57,589 bases of DNA from Bacteroidaceae bacterium (GTDB lineage: Bacteria; Bacteroidota; Bacteroidia; Bacteroidales; Bacteroidaceae): positions 1-57,589 of the forward strand of contig JAFXZY010000032.1 of the NCBI GenBank assembly GCA_017541025.1, given 5' to 3'. Made by a program: the position numbers and the translations under genes. The stretch's first letter is position 1; each line of letters starts with the position of its first letter. Below are positions 17,922-27,071 of the stretch, one piece after another. The notes under the pieces were generated by a model that did no database searches, was not told the origin of the DNA, and was given only the letters and a program-made list of their open reading frames with translations.

Positions 17922-17953
17922 GATAATAGTTGTTTTTTGTTGATATATTTATG

Positions 17954-17983
17954 CAAACTTACAAATTTTTTTTTGTCTTCAAA
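17954..17983 (-). promoter_or_regulatory. promoter of TonB receptor operon
   Basis: On the minus strand TTTG (17980-17983) and TAAGTTTG (17954-17961) are 18 bases apart, and the start codon follows 33 bases later. It is back-to-back with the promoter of the EEP gene, so the two units share a control region of under 200 bases. Confidence 0.7.
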
Positions 17984-18046
17984 CAAGGTAATAACAAAAA
18001 AATGAGAAAAAAACCAAAATGTTATATATGTTATGTAAAAATGTCA

Positions 18047-18054
18047 TATCTTTG
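18047..18054 (+). promoter_or_regulatory. -7 box of secreted EEP gene
   Basis: TATCTTTG matches TAnnTTTG and lies 59 bases before the ATG at 18113. It supports that start over the ATG at 17930, which would place the promoter inside the gene. Confidence 0.65.
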
Positions 18055-18112
18055 CAAAGAATCAATTAATGTGAATAGCTATAGACATAAACAAGATACC
18101 ATAGAAAAAAGA

Positions 18113-19147
18113 ATGAAAAGAACAACATTAGCCCTTATGTGCGCAATGCTGCTGGCTGCATCGGCTTGTGTCAGAGCCCAGATTCAGTGCCATGCCGTGT
18201 GTTTTTACAATCTCGAGAACCTCTTTGATACGGTTCACGACTACGGCAAGAACGACTTCGACTTTCTGCCTAACGGATCGTTTCATTGGACCAGGAACAA
18301 GTATGAGAACAAACTGAAGAATATGGCTCAGGTTATCTGCGACCTGGGTACTGACAGAGTTCCGTACGGAGCCAGCATCATTGGTGTTTCTGAGATTGAG
18401 AACGACAAAGTGCTGGAAGACCTATGCGCCCAACCCAACATGAAGGAGCGTGGCTATAAGTTTGCCCACCTGGAAGGTCCCGATAAGCGAGGTGTAGATT
18501 GTGCGCTCATTTACAATCCCAAAGCCTTTCGGGTAACAAAAGTATTCCATAAATTATATGTTTACGAGAACGGAGATACAACACATGCCACCCGTCCTTT
18601 CCTTTGTGTACAAGGTGTTCTGGCGGGCGATCCGCTGACTGTGATTGTATGCCACTTGCCCAGCAGAGGCGTTGAGAGTCCCTTCCGTGAAGCGGGAGGA
18701 AGACAAGTGAGAGCACTCACAGACAGTATTCATGCTGCCGATCCAGATATGCGTATTATGGTAATGGGCGATATGAACGACGACCCCGATAACAAATCTA
18801 TGGCCAAGTGTTTGGGTGCCAGACGGAACATGAAGGATGTAAACGACGGTGACTTTTACAACCCGTGGTGGGATGTGCTGCGTAAAAAGAGTCAGGGCAC
18901 TCTTTCTTATCAGGGTGCTTGGAATCTTTTCGACCAGATTGTGTTAAGCAGGAATCTGCTGGATTTAGACGGGTCAAAAGACTACAGCCATCTTACCCTT
19001 TACAACTATCATATCTTCAAGCGTGACTATCTGATACAGCAGAAAGGAAAATACAAAGGTACGCCCAAACGTACTCATTCAGGCGGTGTGTGGCTGAACG
19101 GATACAGCGACCATTTGCCAACTGTTACCTATCTGGTAAAAAAATAA
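18113..19147 (+). CDS. secreted endonuclease/exonuclease/phosphatase-family hydrolase
   Basis: A 344-residue enzyme of the DNase I/EEP superfamily, metal-dependent phosphodiesterases and phosphatases. Catalytic landmarks are intact: FYNLENLFD (Asn33), GVSEIEN (Glu94), VCHLPS (His181), MGDMNDDP (Asp220, Asn222) and SDHLP near the C-terminus. The chosen start gives a signal peptide (ALMCAMLLAASACVRAQ); the Cys within it could make it a lipoprotein, but the lipobox is weak. It is divergent from the TonB receptor operon. The substrate may be nucleic acid or another phosphoester, and sequence alone does not decide. Confidence 0.88.
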   Translation: MKRTTLALMCAMLLAASACVRAQIQCHAVCFYNLENLFDTVHDYGKNDFDFLPNGSFHWTRNKYENKLKNMAQVICDLGTDRVPYGASIIGVSEIENDKVLEDLCAQPNMKERGYKFAHLEGPDKRGVDCALIYNPKAFRVTKVFHKLYVYENGDTTHATRPFLCVQGVLAGDPLTVIVCHLPSRGVESPFREAGGRQVRALTDSIHAADPDMRIMVMGDMNDDPDNKSMAKCLGARRNMKDVNDGDFYNPWWDVLRKKSQGTLSYQGAWNLFDQIVLSRNLLDLDGSKDYSHLTLYNYHIFKRDYLIQQKGKYKGTPKRTHSGGVWLNGYSDHLPTVTYLVKK

Positions 19148-19179
19148 GTTAAAGTTTCTGTTTATTCATAAAAAAAGTG

Positions 19180-19187
19180 TACCTTTG
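19180..19187 (+). promoter_or_regulatory. -7 box of aldolase gene
   Basis: TACCTTTG matches the Bacteroidetes -7 consensus and lies 55 bases before the aldolase start codon. Confidence 0.65.
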
Positions 19188-19242
19188 CAGCCGCAAATTT
19201 AGAATAAAATTGTAAATAGTAAATTATAAAATCGTAAATCCT

Positions 19243-20241
19243 ATGACAAGTTACAAGGAATTGGGTCTGGTAAACACCCGTGAAATGTTTGCCAAGGCAG
19301 TAGCAGGTGGCTACGCTATCCCCGCATTCAACTTCAATACACTGGAGCAGATGCAGGCTATCGTACAGGCAGCAGTAGAGACCAAGTCTCCCGTTATCAT
19401 GCAGGTTTCTAAGGGTGCCCGTAACTATGCTAACGGTACTATCCTCCGTTACATGGCTCAGGGTGCTGTTGAGTATGCTAAGGAGCTAGGTTGCGAGAAT
19501 CCTCAGATTGTTCTTCACCTGGATCACGGTGACAGCTTCGAACTCTGCAAGGACTGTATCGACAATGGTTTCTCAAGTGTAATGATCGACGGTTCTGCTC
19601 TTCCTTACGAAGAGAATATCGCTCTTACCAAGAAGGTTGTAGAGTATGCTCACAAGTATGATGTAACCGTTGAGGCTGAGCTGGGTGTATTGGCAGGTGT
19701 TGAGGATGAGGTTGCCAGCGAGGTATCTCACTATACAAAGCCCGAAGAGGTAGAGGACTTCAGCAAGCGTTCTGGTTGCGACTCTCTAGCTATCTCTATC
19801 GGTACCAGCCACGGTGCTTACAAGTTCACTCCCGAGCAGTGCACACGTGACCCCAAGACTGGCAAGTTGGTTCCTCCTCCATTGGCATTTGATATCCTGC
19901 ACGAGATTGAGAAGCGTCTTCCTGGTTTCCCCATCGTACTGCACGGTTCTTCTTCAGTTCCTCAGGACGAGGTTGATACCATCAACGCTCACGGCGGTAA
20001 GTTGCCCGATGCAGTAGGTATCCCCGAGGAGCAGCTGCGCGAGGCTTCTAAGAGCGCTGTTTGCAAGATCAACATCGACTCTGACTCTCGTTTGGCTATG
20101 ACTGCTGCTATCCGCAAGCACTTCGATGAGAAGCCCGGTGATTTCGATCCCCGTCAGTATCTGAAGCCCGCTCGCGAGAACATGAAGAAGATGTACATGC
20201 ACAAGATTATCGATGTGCTGGGCAGCAACGACAAGCTGTAA
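19243..20241 (+). CDS. fba: class II fructose-bisphosphate aldolase
   Basis: A 332-residue zinc-dependent aldolase that splits fructose-1,6-bisphosphate into dihydroxyacetone phosphate and glyceraldehyde-3-phosphate in glycolysis, and the reverse in gluconeogenesis. Seen: LHLDHGDS (Asp94, zinc ligand His95), AELG (Glu146), IGTSHG (His190) and VLHGSSSVP near the C-terminal third. Codon use looks optimised, as expected for an abundant enzyme. It is monocistronic with its own promoter and a good terminator. Confidence 0.97.
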   Translation: MTSYKELGLVNTREMFAKAVAGGYAIPAFNFNTLEQMQAIVQAAVETKSPVIMQVSKGARNYANGTILRYMAQGAVEYAKELGCENPQIVLHLDHGDSFELCKDCIDNGFSSVMIDGSALPYEENIALTKKVVEYAHKYDVTVEAELGVLAGVEDEVASEVSHYTKPEEVEDFSKRSGCDSLAISIGTSHGAYKFTPEQCTRDPKTGKLVPPPLAFDILHEIEKRLPGFPIVLHGSSSVPQDEVDTINAHGGKLPDAVGIPEEQLREASKSAVCKINIDSDSRLAMTAAIRKHFDEKPGDFDPRQYLKPARENMKKMYMHKIIDVLGSNDKL

Positions 20242-20250
20242 TCCATTGAA

Positions 20251-20278
20251 TAACGCTAACGCTAACGTTAACGATAAC
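20251..20278. repeat. hexanucleotide repeat (TAACGC/TAACGT/TAACGA)
   Basis: Four to five TAACGN hexamers lie between the aldolase stop codon and its terminator. The family is the same as at 14288-14359. Confidence 0.8.
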
Positions 20279-20280
20279 AA

Positions 20281-20310
20281 AATAAAGGAGGCAGATTTGC
20301 CTCCTTTATT
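20281..20310 (+). terminator. aldolase terminator
   Basis: AATAAAGGAGGCA pairs with TGCCTCCTTTATT around a short GATT loop, giving a 13-bp perfect stem followed by GTTTTG. Confidence 0.88.
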
Positions 20311-20394
20311 GTTTTGTATTCGCCCTGTGTCTTCGTATATTAGCAGAGTTGTGACAATTGGGACAAAGGATAGTGCATTTTTTGCACAAAAGAC

Positions 20395-20712
20395 AGATAC
20401 AGTATACAGTATACAGTTTCTTCAGTTGACAGTTGGCAGTTGACAGTTTTGTTTTTGAAAACTGGTTTTAGGAATCAGATATCAGATATCAGTTTCCAAA
20501 AATGAAAAATGAGGCCACAGCATTTGTTGTTATACATTATAGTATATATTAAATAGTAAGTAGTATGCGTGCTTTAGTCAATCCACGTCTAAAACTCAAA
20601 AAAGGAAACTGATATCTGATATAACTGATATCTGAGTCGTTTTGTGAAAAAAACTGTATACTGTATAGTGTATACATTTCCTGAAACAGAAACTGTCAAC
20701 TGTCAACTGAAG
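20395..20712. repeat. two facing sets of three short-repeat blocks
   Basis: The left set holds block A (GTATACA units, about 20397-20418), B (CAGTTGA units, 20422-20447) and C (ATATCAG units, 20474-20496). The right set holds the reverse complements in a different order: C (20603-20634), A (20651-20676), B (20688-20710). About 100 bases of non-repetitive sequence separate the sets. The whole gap 20242-21127 shows no gene. Confidence 0.75.
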
Positions 20713-20797
20713 ACAAAGAAACGTGCGAAAATGGAAATTTTTTGACAGTCGGAAAGTCGGCAGAAAGGGCATAACATGTTCTTTAGCATAAGATTTT

Positions 20798-20866
20798 TTG
20801 CCGCCTAACGTGGCGGTAAAAATTTCCTAATTAGGCAGCAATTATTTCCTAACGTGACGGTAAAAC
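20798..20866. repeat. repeated CCTAACGTGRCGGTAAAA motif
   Basis: Two copies, 20804-20821 and 20848-20865, differ at one base. The first is part of an inverted repeat (TTGCCGCC with GGCGGTAA). They lie 260-320 bases upstream of the LRR protein gene. Function unknown. Confidence 0.55.
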
Positions 20867-21067
20867 AGAATCGCAAAAGCCGTTTGAAAAATTATTTACA
20901 TGATTAGAGGAGATTGTGTATAATGCTCTAAAGGCTAATGTCTGATGGCATCTATGGTTCGGGGTTAAGCGGTTTTAGCGAAAACTCTCAATGCTTAACA
21001 TACTACTTGTTCTCCCTAAATATGATAGTTTAGCATGTGTAAGTATATATTTTTTTACCTCATTTCC

Positions 21068-21098
21068 TTGCAAGGTCATGAAAAACTCCGTACCTTTA
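21068..21098 (+). promoter_or_regulatory. weak promoter of LRR protein gene
   Basis: TTG (21068-21070) and TACCTTTA (21091-21098) are 20 bases apart; the last base deviates from the -7 consensus. The start codon is 30 bases further on. Confidence 0.45.
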
Positions 21099-21127
21099 TA
21101 GCGAAAAATTAACAAAAAGCCAATATT

Positions 21128-22711
21128 ATGAAAACAAAAATTTTATTTCTCATTCTATTTATGAGCCTCAGCATTTCACTTCCATCCTTTTCTATGGGTG
21201 ATGAGAATGTGCTGTTTACCTTGAACGGATTGGAGTATTCGTATATTCTCCCAAATCCTTTTGATATGAATCCAGAGCCGATAGACAGCTCTGTTGTAAT
21301 GGTCTGTGGCTACGAGAAGCCAGACAAATTTGACAGCAAAAAGCCGCTCCGCATTCCTGGATCAGTCATACATAATGGCAAGACATATCGGGTAAAGGAA
21401 ATCAAAAGAGGTGCCCTTGAGGGTATTCTTTCCGTCAAGGAGATTGTTGTAGAGGACGGCATAGAAAAGATTGGTGATAATGCCTTTCTCAGCTGCTATT
21501 ATCTGGAATCTCTCTACCTTCCTGCATCCGTAAAGAAAATAGGCAATAATATTTCACTAAACTGTAATAACCTGAAAAAGGTTGTGGTTGACTCCAAGAA
21601 TGAGATTTATGATTCTCGCGACAACTGTAATGCCATTATTGACACTAAGCGCAATTCTTTGGAGGAAGTTTGCCCAAGCACAACGATTCCTTCCTCTGTA
21701 AAAGAGATAGGGACTTCTGCTTTTGCAGGTTTTACACATCTGGAGAAGTTTGTGGTTCCCGAAGGAATAGAAGTCATTAGGCTTGATGCCTTTGCCTTTT
21801 GCAGTAACTTGAAAGAAATTAAAATGCCAGAATCACTCCGGGTTATTGGGGTAGATGCCTTCCGTAACTGCACTTCGTTAGAGTCCGTATTCATTCCCAA
21901 GAATGTTTACAAAATAGAGGGAAATCCATTTGCAGGGTGTTATAGCCTTACATCTATTGTTGTTGATAAGGAGAACAAGTACCTGGATTCCCGTTCAGGC
22001 TGCAATGCAATTATAGATACAAGGGATAGCAGACTTTTGGCTGCCTGTAAGACAACCCGGATAGTTGAAGGTATAAAGGACCTTTGCAGTGGTTTTGAAG
22101 GTGTTACCGTTCACGCTATAAGGATTCCCAAATCAGTAGAACATATTCATGGAGATAATTTATTCAACTGTACAGAAGTTGACACGCTTACCGTAGCTCC
22201 GGATAATCCCAAGTATATCTCGCCAGAAGGCTCCAATGCTATTCTTACCAAGGATGGAAAGGAGCTGGTCCTGGGTTGTCGCACCACAAAAATACCAGCA
22301 GGTGTTGAGGAAATTGGATTCGACGCATTCAATGGCAGGTGTACTGACATCGTTTTAACCCTGCCCGAAGGCATAAAAACCATAGACAAGGGTGCTTTCG
22401 TTAACAACAAATCAATCTGTATGGTAGCCCTTCCGTCAACTGTAACGGAAATAGGCGAAAATGCGTTCAGCAGTTGCGAAAATCTGCAAGCCGTTCAGTT
22501 TAAGGCACCAATAGAGGAAATAGCACCTTACGCCTTCTATAACTGCAAGAACCTGACAACTATTAATATACCAGAAGGTGTCAAGAAGATTTGTTCCGGA
22601 GCATTTTCATGGTGCACCAAATTAAAGAATATTCACTTGCCATCAACTTTGGAGAAAATAGAGAAGGACGCTTTTAAGGAATGTCCTTTCGAGGAAAGCA
22701 TTAGAAAGTAA
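21128..22711 (+). CDS. BspA-type leucine-rich-repeat surface protein
   Basis: A 527-residue secreted protein with a signal peptide (ILFLILFMSLSISLPSFS). Many LRR_5 repeats of about 23 residues follow; a typical unit is LKEIKMPESLRVIGVDAFRNC. They run from about residue 100 to the C-terminus and are interrupted three times by similar inserts of the form VVDxxNxxxDSRxxCNAII. The family includes Tannerella BspA, which binds fibronectin and fibrinogen. There is no C-terminal sorting tail like those of the other large secreted proteins here. The role is probably adhesion or host or partner binding, inferred from the family. Confidence 0.85.
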   Translation: MKTKILFLILFMSLSISLPSFSMGDENVLFTLNGLEYSYILPNPFDMNPEPIDSSVVMVCGYEKPDKFDSKKPLRIPGSVIHNGKTYRVKEIKRGALEGILSVKEIVVEDGIEKIGDNAFLSCYYLESLYLPASVKKIGNNISLNCNNLKKVVVDSKNEIYDSRDNCNAIIDTKRNSLEEVCPSTTIPSSVKEIGTSAFAGFTHLEKFVVPEGIEVIRLDAFAFCSNLKEIKMPESLRVIGVDAFRNCTSLESVFIPKNVYKIEGNPFAGCYSLTSIVVDKENKYLDSRSGCNAIIDTRDSRLLAACKTTRIVEGIKDLCSGFEGVTVHAIRIPKSVEHIHGDNLFNCTEVDTLTVAPDNPKYISPEGSNAILTKDGKELVLGCRTTKIPAGVEEIGFDAFNGRCTDIVLTLPEGIKTIDKGAFVNNKSICMVALPSTVTEIGENAFSSCENLQAVQFKAPIEEIAPYAFYNCKNLTTINIPEGVKKICSGAFSWCTKLKNIHLPSTLEKIEKDAFKECPFEESIRK

Positions 22712-22749
22712 CATTACCACATCAGTAGCGAGGCTGTCCTTTGAATAAA

Positions 22750-23817
22750 TTACTTCATAATATCCTTGATTCCTCCTGTACTTTGGAAGAAGGTTACCTT
22801 GGTGGTAGCTTGCTTGTCAAAAAGTGTGTTGGCAAGAATCTCTACAACACCGAACTGCCCCATGGGGAGCTCGGTAGTACAGAATTCCTGCTGGTTATTG
22901 AAGATACTAACCTTGGTGCGAGCAGGAACATTATAGAATACGCCTTTCTCCATCTTGGCTTTCTTTTTGGCAGTATCCTCGTCCATGACGGTTTTGGGTA
23001 GTGACTCCATACATTTTACACTAACATAGATAGGAGCACCGGCTAAATCATCTTCATCTACAACTCCCAACTTCTGAGAGAAGCGGAAGAGTATTTCCTT
23101 ATCGGTTTCCTGGTTTGGAAGGAAATTGAACGAGGTAACTTCAGTGCTGGTCAGTTGTGTGCCCTTGAACATAGATTCCAAGGCAGCAATCTGTTTGTCT
23201 AACTGGTTTAGCATGAGTTGCAACTGAGCACCGTCCTTGGGCATATTATCAGCTTCGCCCTTGATGAGGGAGTTACGACTGTCGCGAAGGTCGTAAATCT
23301 CCTCGGCACAAAGTTCAGCCATCTTGGCGGTACTACCTGCAGCTAACATCTCCTGTGTCATGTAAGAGCGAGGATCCTCTGGTTTTGCTGAAGGAATGAC
23401 TTTAGGCAATTCTGGCAGGAACTCTTCCTCGGCTTCTGTGTTGATGCTCAAAAGAAGACCATCGGAACTCAAGCCTACTAAAGGTGCTACTGTCTTGCTC
23501 TTAATCTTAATACTGTAGGCCTTATCCTTGTCTGGCACACCAAAAGGCTCTAATTTAATACTCTTGATGCTCCAGTCCATACTTTCCTCCGTAGGTACAT
23601 TGGGAAGGCGTAGGTAACGGTTGGCATACTTGTTGAAATCGCCAGGCTTGGTAACCGTCTTTTCTGTTATAATGGTGATGCGGAAAGCTGTTTTGGGAAG
23701 AAAGTAAGATACCCCCTCAAGGGTGCTTCCTGGTACAAAATCTGTCACATCGGTCTGTGCCTGCATCCCTAAAGTAAAGAGGCAGAGTGCAAGTCCTAAA
23801 ATGTTTCTTAGCTTCAT
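22750..23817 (-). CDS. secreted DUF4831-like protein
   Basis: A 355-residue protein with a signal peptide (NILGLALCLFTLGMQAQ). The sequence after it (GVSYFLPKTAFRITIITEKTVTKPGDFNKYA) and the late segment GVFYNVPARTKVSIF fit the Bacteroidales family DUF4831, of unknown function. A helical central part (about 150-225) has an amphipathic, coiled-coil-like pattern. It is convergent with the LRR gene and divergent from the hpt operon. A -7 box (TATCTTTG, 23837-23844 on the minus strand) lies 20 bases upstream of the start. No catalytic motif was recognised. Confidence 0.8.
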   Translation of the reverse strand: MKLRNILGLALCLFTLGMQAQTDVTDFVPGSTLEGVSYFLPKTAFRITIITEKTVTKPGDFNKYANRYLRLPNVPTEESMDWSIKSIKLEPFGVPDKDKAYSIKIKSKTVAPLVGLSSDGLLLSINTEAEEEFLPELPKVIPSAKPEDPRSYMTQEMLAAGSTAKMAELCAEEIYDLRDSRNSLIKGEADNMPKDGAQLQLMLNQLDKQIAALESMFKGTQLTSTEVTSFNFLPNQETDKEILFRFSQKLGVVDEDDLAGAPIYVSVKCMESLPKTVMDEDTAKKKAKMEKGVFYNVPARTKVSIFNNQQEFCTTELPMGQFGVVEILANTLFDKQATTKVTFFQSTGGIKDIMK

Positions 23818-23836
23818 AACTCATTTGTTTTGCATG

Positions 23837-23844
23837 CAAAGATA
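23837..23844 (-). promoter_or_regulatory. -7 box of DUF4831-like gene
   Basis: TATCTTTG on the minus strand, 20 bases before the start codon, followed immediately by TGCA as is common at these promoters. Confidence 0.65.
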
Positions 23845-23941
23845 AGGTTTTTCAATGAATGTGATAAGGATATCGTGTATTTTTTTCGCTTCTCGTGTGT
23901 AATTTATGATTTATGAATTATGAATTGTGAATTATCTTTCG

Positions 23942-23949
23942 TACCTTTG
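23942..23949 (+). promoter_or_regulatory. -7 box of hpt operon
   Basis: TACCTTTG, 20 bases before the hpt start codon. An ATTTATGA/ATTGTGA short-repeat stretch (23899-23935) covers the place of the -33 element. Confidence 0.65.
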
Positions 23950-23968
23950 TCCCCAAATAATATAAATC

Positions 23969-24508
23969 ATGCAGACAATTCAGGTTAAGGATAAGACTTT
24001 TTCCCTCTTTATTTCGGAAGAGAAGATTCTGAAGGAAGTAAAGCGTGTTGCCATGCAAATCAATAAGGATTTTGAGGGAAAGGAACCTGTAGTCCTGGCC
24101 GTTCTGAACGGTTCGTTCATCTTTGCTGCTGATTTGCTTAGAGAGGTGGATCTGCCGTGCGAGATTTCCTTTGTAAAACTGGCTTCATATCAGGGCGTTA
24201 GCACAACGGGGGAGATTCGCGAGATGATTGGCTTGAACGTCGACCTTATGGGCCGTCCTGTTATCATAGTAGAGGATATTGTAGATACGGGCCTGACTAT
24301 GGCCCACATGCTTGAGGAGCTGAAGAAGCAGAATCCGGCCAGCATAGACATTTGCTCGCTATTGTTGAAGCCTGGAAAGTTGCAGGTAGATTTGGATATT
24401 AAGTACTGCTGCCTGCAGATTCCCAACGATTTTATTGTGGGATACGGCCTTGATTACGATGGCTTCGGACGCAATACAAGAGACATTTATACGTTAGTCA
24501 CAAAGTGA
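23969..24508 (+). CDS. hpt: hypoxanthine phosphoribosyltransferase
   Basis: A 179-residue enzyme that transfers phosphoribose from PRPP to hypoxanthine or guanine, making IMP or GMP. The PRPP-binding motif VIIVEDIVDTGLT (98-110) is exact, and VLNGSFIFAADLLRE near residue 45-59 is typical of the family. First gene of a purine operon with adenylate kinase 45 bases downstream, then obg and pgeF, all in the same direction. Confidence 0.96.
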   Translation: MQTIQVKDKTFSLFISEEKILKEVKRVAMQINKDFEGKEPVVLAVLNGSFIFAADLLREVDLPCEISFVKLASYQGVSTTGEIREMIGLNVDLMGRPVIIVEDIVDTGLTMAHMLEELKKQNPASIDICSLLLKPGKLQVDLDIKYCCLQIPNDFIVGYGLDYDGFGRNTRDIYTLVTK

Positions 24509-24553
24509 AGGATGAAAAGAGTTTAAGGTAAACCAATATAAATAAAAAAAGAG

Positions 24554-25126
24554 ATGAAGAATATTATTATCTTTGGTGCTCCAGGTTCAGGTAAAGGAAC
24601 CTATAGCGATGAAATTGTAGAAAAGTACGGAATGGGCCACATCAGTACAGGTGATGTGTTGCGTGCAGAAATCAAGAACGGCACGGAATTGGGTAAGACG
24701 GCAAAGGGTTACATCGACAACGGCCAGCTGATTCCAGACGAGCTGATGATTGACATTCTGGCTAAGGTTTATGATGAGCAGCCTGCTGGTAAGGGCGTTA
24801 TCTTTGACGGTTTCCCCCGTACGATTGCCCAGGCTGAGGCTTTGAAGAAGATGCTGGCCGAGCGTAAGCACGAGATGGGTGTGATGATTGAATTAATTGT
24901 TGATGAAGATACCCTGATGAAGCGTTTGCTGAATCGTGCTATCGAGCAGGGACGTGCTGATGATAACGAGGAGACTATCAAGAAGCGTTTTTCCGTTTAT
25001 CACAGTCAGACAGAGCCTTTGGCTGCTTGGTTCCAGAAGGAAGGCATCCGCCATACTTTTACATGGGAAGGTAGCAAAGACCAGATGCTGGCCAATATTT
25101 TTGCCTTCCTCGATACATTGAAATAA
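24554..25126 (+). CDS. adk: adenylate kinase (short form)
   Basis: A 190-residue enzyme interconverting ATP + AMP and 2 ADP. The P-loop GAPGSGKGT (8-16), STGDVLR and FDGFPRT are present. The lid is the short type (GRADDNEETIKKRF) without a zinc-binding domain, as usual in Bacteroidetes. It lies between hpt and obg with tight spacing (45 and 5 bases), so co-transcription is expected. Confidence 0.97.
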   Translation: MKNIIIFGAPGSGKGTYSDEIVEKYGMGHISTGDVLRAEIKNGTELGKTAKGYIDNGQLIPDELMIDILAKVYDEQPAGKGVIFDGFPRTIAQAEALKKMLAERKHEMGVMIELIVDEDTLMKRLLNRAIEQGRADDNEETIKKRFSVYHSQTEPLAAWFQKEGIRHTFTWEGSKDQMLANIFAFLDTLK

Positions 25127-25131
25127 GATAA

Positions 25132-26292
25132 ATGGAGAGCAATTTTGTAGATTACGTTAAGATCTGCTGCCGCTCTGGTAAGGGCGGTCGCGGATCTATG
25201 CACATGCATCGTGCCAAATATGTTCCTAACGGAGGTCCGGATGGCGGCGATGGCGGTCGGGGTGGTCACGTGTTCCTTCGGGGCAACCACAACTACTGGA
25301 CGCTGTTGCACCTGCGTTATGAACGTCATGTCTTTGCCACTCATGGTGGAAACGGAGGCAAAAGCGGAAGCACAGGAGCCGATGGCGAAGACCGTTACAT
25401 AGATGTACCATGTGGCACCGTAGTCTATAATGCTGAAACCGGTGAATATATTTGCGACGTAACAGAGGACGGTCAGATTGTGATGCTGCTGAAGGGCGGC
25501 AGAGGCGGTTTGGGCAATAAGCATTTTGCCACCAGCACCAATCAGGCTCCGCGCTTTGCGCAACCTGGTGAGCCGATGCGTGAGCTGACCGTCATTCTGG
25601 AGCTGAAACTCTTGGCCGATGTGGGATTGGTAGGTTTTCCCAATGCTGGAAAAAGTACCTTGCTGAGTGCCTTGAGCAGTGCCCGTCCTAAGATTGCAGG
25701 CTATCCCTTCACTACCTTGGAACCTTCATTGGGTATCGTTTCGTACCGAGACGGTCAGTCCTTTGTGATGGCAGACATTCCTGGTATCATAGAAGGCGCT
25801 GCTGAAGGTAAGGGACTGGGCCTTCGATTCCTGAGACACATAGAGCGTAACTCGCTGTTGCTTTTTATGGTGCCGAGTGATACGGATGATATCCGTAAGG
25901 AATATGAAATTCTGCTGAACGAGGTGAAAACCTTCAATCCGGAACTGTTGGACAAACAGCGTGTGCTGGCTATCACTAAGACGGATTTGCTGGACGAGGA
26001 ATTGCAACAGATGCTGGCAGAAGACTTACCTGACGACCTCCCACACGTCTTTATCAGTGCCGTTGCCAATAAGGGACTTATGGAACTGAAGGATATCCTT
26101 TGGCTGGCCCTTAATAGCGAGAGTAACAAATTGCAGTCCATCACACAGCAGGAGACTATTGTTCACAGAAACAAAGACCTTGCCTGGTTGCGTTCCGAAA
26201 TGGAAGACGAAGGCGAGGACGAAGAGATAGAATTCATTGACGAGGATGAGATAGAGGACCTTGAGGATTTTGAATACGAGGAAGACGAATGA
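25132..26292 (+). CDS. obg: Obg-family GTPase
   Basis: A 386-residue ribosome-associated GTPase involved in large-subunit maturation and growth control. The glycine-rich Obg fold covers residues 1-158 ([18 protein letters not shown]). The G domain follows with P-loop GFPNAGKST (168-176), switch motif DIPGIIEGA and TKTD for guanine specificity. The C-terminus is strongly acidic (many Asp/Glu from about 345), as in many Bacteroidetes members. It starts five bases after adk, and its stop codon overlaps the next start (ATGA). Confidence 0.96.
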   Translation: MESNFVDYVKICCRSGKGGRGSMHMHRAKYVPNGGPDGGDGGRGGHVFLRGNHNYWTLLHLRYERHVFATHGGNGGKSGSTGADGEDRYIDVPCGTVVYNAETGEYICDVTEDGQIVMLLKGGRGGLGNKHFATSTNQAPRFAQPGEPMRELTVILELKLLADVGLVGFPNAGKSTLLSALSSARPKIAGYPFTTLEPSLGIVSYRDGQSFVMADIPGIIEGAAEGKGLGLRFLRHIERNSLLLFMVPSDTDDIRKEYEILLNEVKTFNPELLDKQRVLAITKTDLLDEELQQMLAEDLPDDLPHVFISAVANKGLMELKDILWLALNSESNKLQSITQQETIVHRNKDLAWLRSEMEDEGEDEEIEFIDEDEIEDLEDFEYEEDE

Positions 26293-26969
26293 TTTACGAA
26301 ACACCTGCATGGCTATTGGCCTTCTCAGTGGGGAGGGGTGTACATGGTACAGAACCGGGAGTGGATGCGCGTGAAGTCGGCTTGCAAGGTGAAACATTAG
26401 AAATAAGGCCAGAACACCTGATGATTCCCCGTCAGACGCACAGTACAAACGTTAGATGGGTGAATACCTTTGGTGAAGTGCCGGATACCGATGCTGTCAT
26501 CACCTCCGAGAAGGGATTGTGCATAGCCGTAAAGACGGCAGATTGCATACCTATCCTTATATATGATGTACGTAGGTATCTTGTCGCTGCCGTTCATGCA
26601 GGATGGCGGGGAACTGTGGGACGCATCGTGGAAAAGACATTAAGGCAGATGGGTAGCAAGGCTGAAGACTTGCATGCTATCATCGGACCTGGCATTTCGG
26701 AAGAAAGTTTTGAGGTGGGCGATGAGGTTTACGAACAATTCCTGCAGGCAGATTTTCCTATGCAACGTTTGGCCAGAAAATACCCTTCTTACGATGGGGA
26801 ACGATGGCATATCAACCTGAAGAATGCCAACCGTTGGCTCTTAGAACAAAATGGGGTAAGACACATCCAGGTTTCTGATGTTGACACTATGAAGAGTCCG
26901 CTTTACTACAGCGCCCGACGAGAGACCATCAATACAGGACGTGTTATCAATGGAATAATGATTAAGTAA
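26289..26969 (+). CDS. pgeF: PgeF/LACC1-family purine nucleoside phosphorylase
   Basis: A 226-residue protein of the YfiH/LACC1 family, once annotated as polyphenol oxidase or laccase. Characterised members phosphorolyse or deaminate purine nucleosides at a Cys/His zinc site. Motifs: [27 protein letters not shown] and IIGPGIS. It overlaps the obg stop by ATGA, so translation is coupled, and it shares an operon with hpt and adk. That fits purine salvage, with nucleoside split here and the base recovered by Hpt. The purine role comes from the family and context. Confidence 0.9.
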   Translation: MIYETPAWLLAFSVGRGVHGTEPGVDAREVGLQGETLEIRPEHLMIPRQTHSTNVRWVNTFGEVPDTDAVITSEKGLCIAVKTADCIPILIYDVRRYLVAAVHAGWRGTVGRIVEKTLRQMGSKAEDLHAIIGPGISEESFEVGDEVYEQFLQADFPMQRLARKYPSYDGERWHINLKNANRWLLEQNGVRHIQVSDVDTMKSPLYYSARRETINTGRVINGIMIK

Positions 26970-26973
26970 AAAC

Positions 26974-27008
26974 AGCCTCACCCCTAAGCCCTCTCTGAGA
27001 GAGGGGGG
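26974..27008. repeat. G/C-rich palindromic element
   Basis: CCCTCTCT faces GAGAGGGG across a 2-base centre just after the pgeF stop codon. It belongs to the same loose family as the element at 6322-6473 and may double as a transcription terminator, although no T-run follows. Confidence 0.55.
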
Positions 27009-27071
27009 AACGAAAAGTGAAAAATAAGAATTACCAACCGTAAACCGTAAAACCTGACAAAAACCAATAAC

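Noticed and set aside
17930-18112. Upstream start for the secreted EEP gene
   Set aside because: It would put the TAnnTTTG box inside the gene and a Lys-rich leader before the signal peptide.
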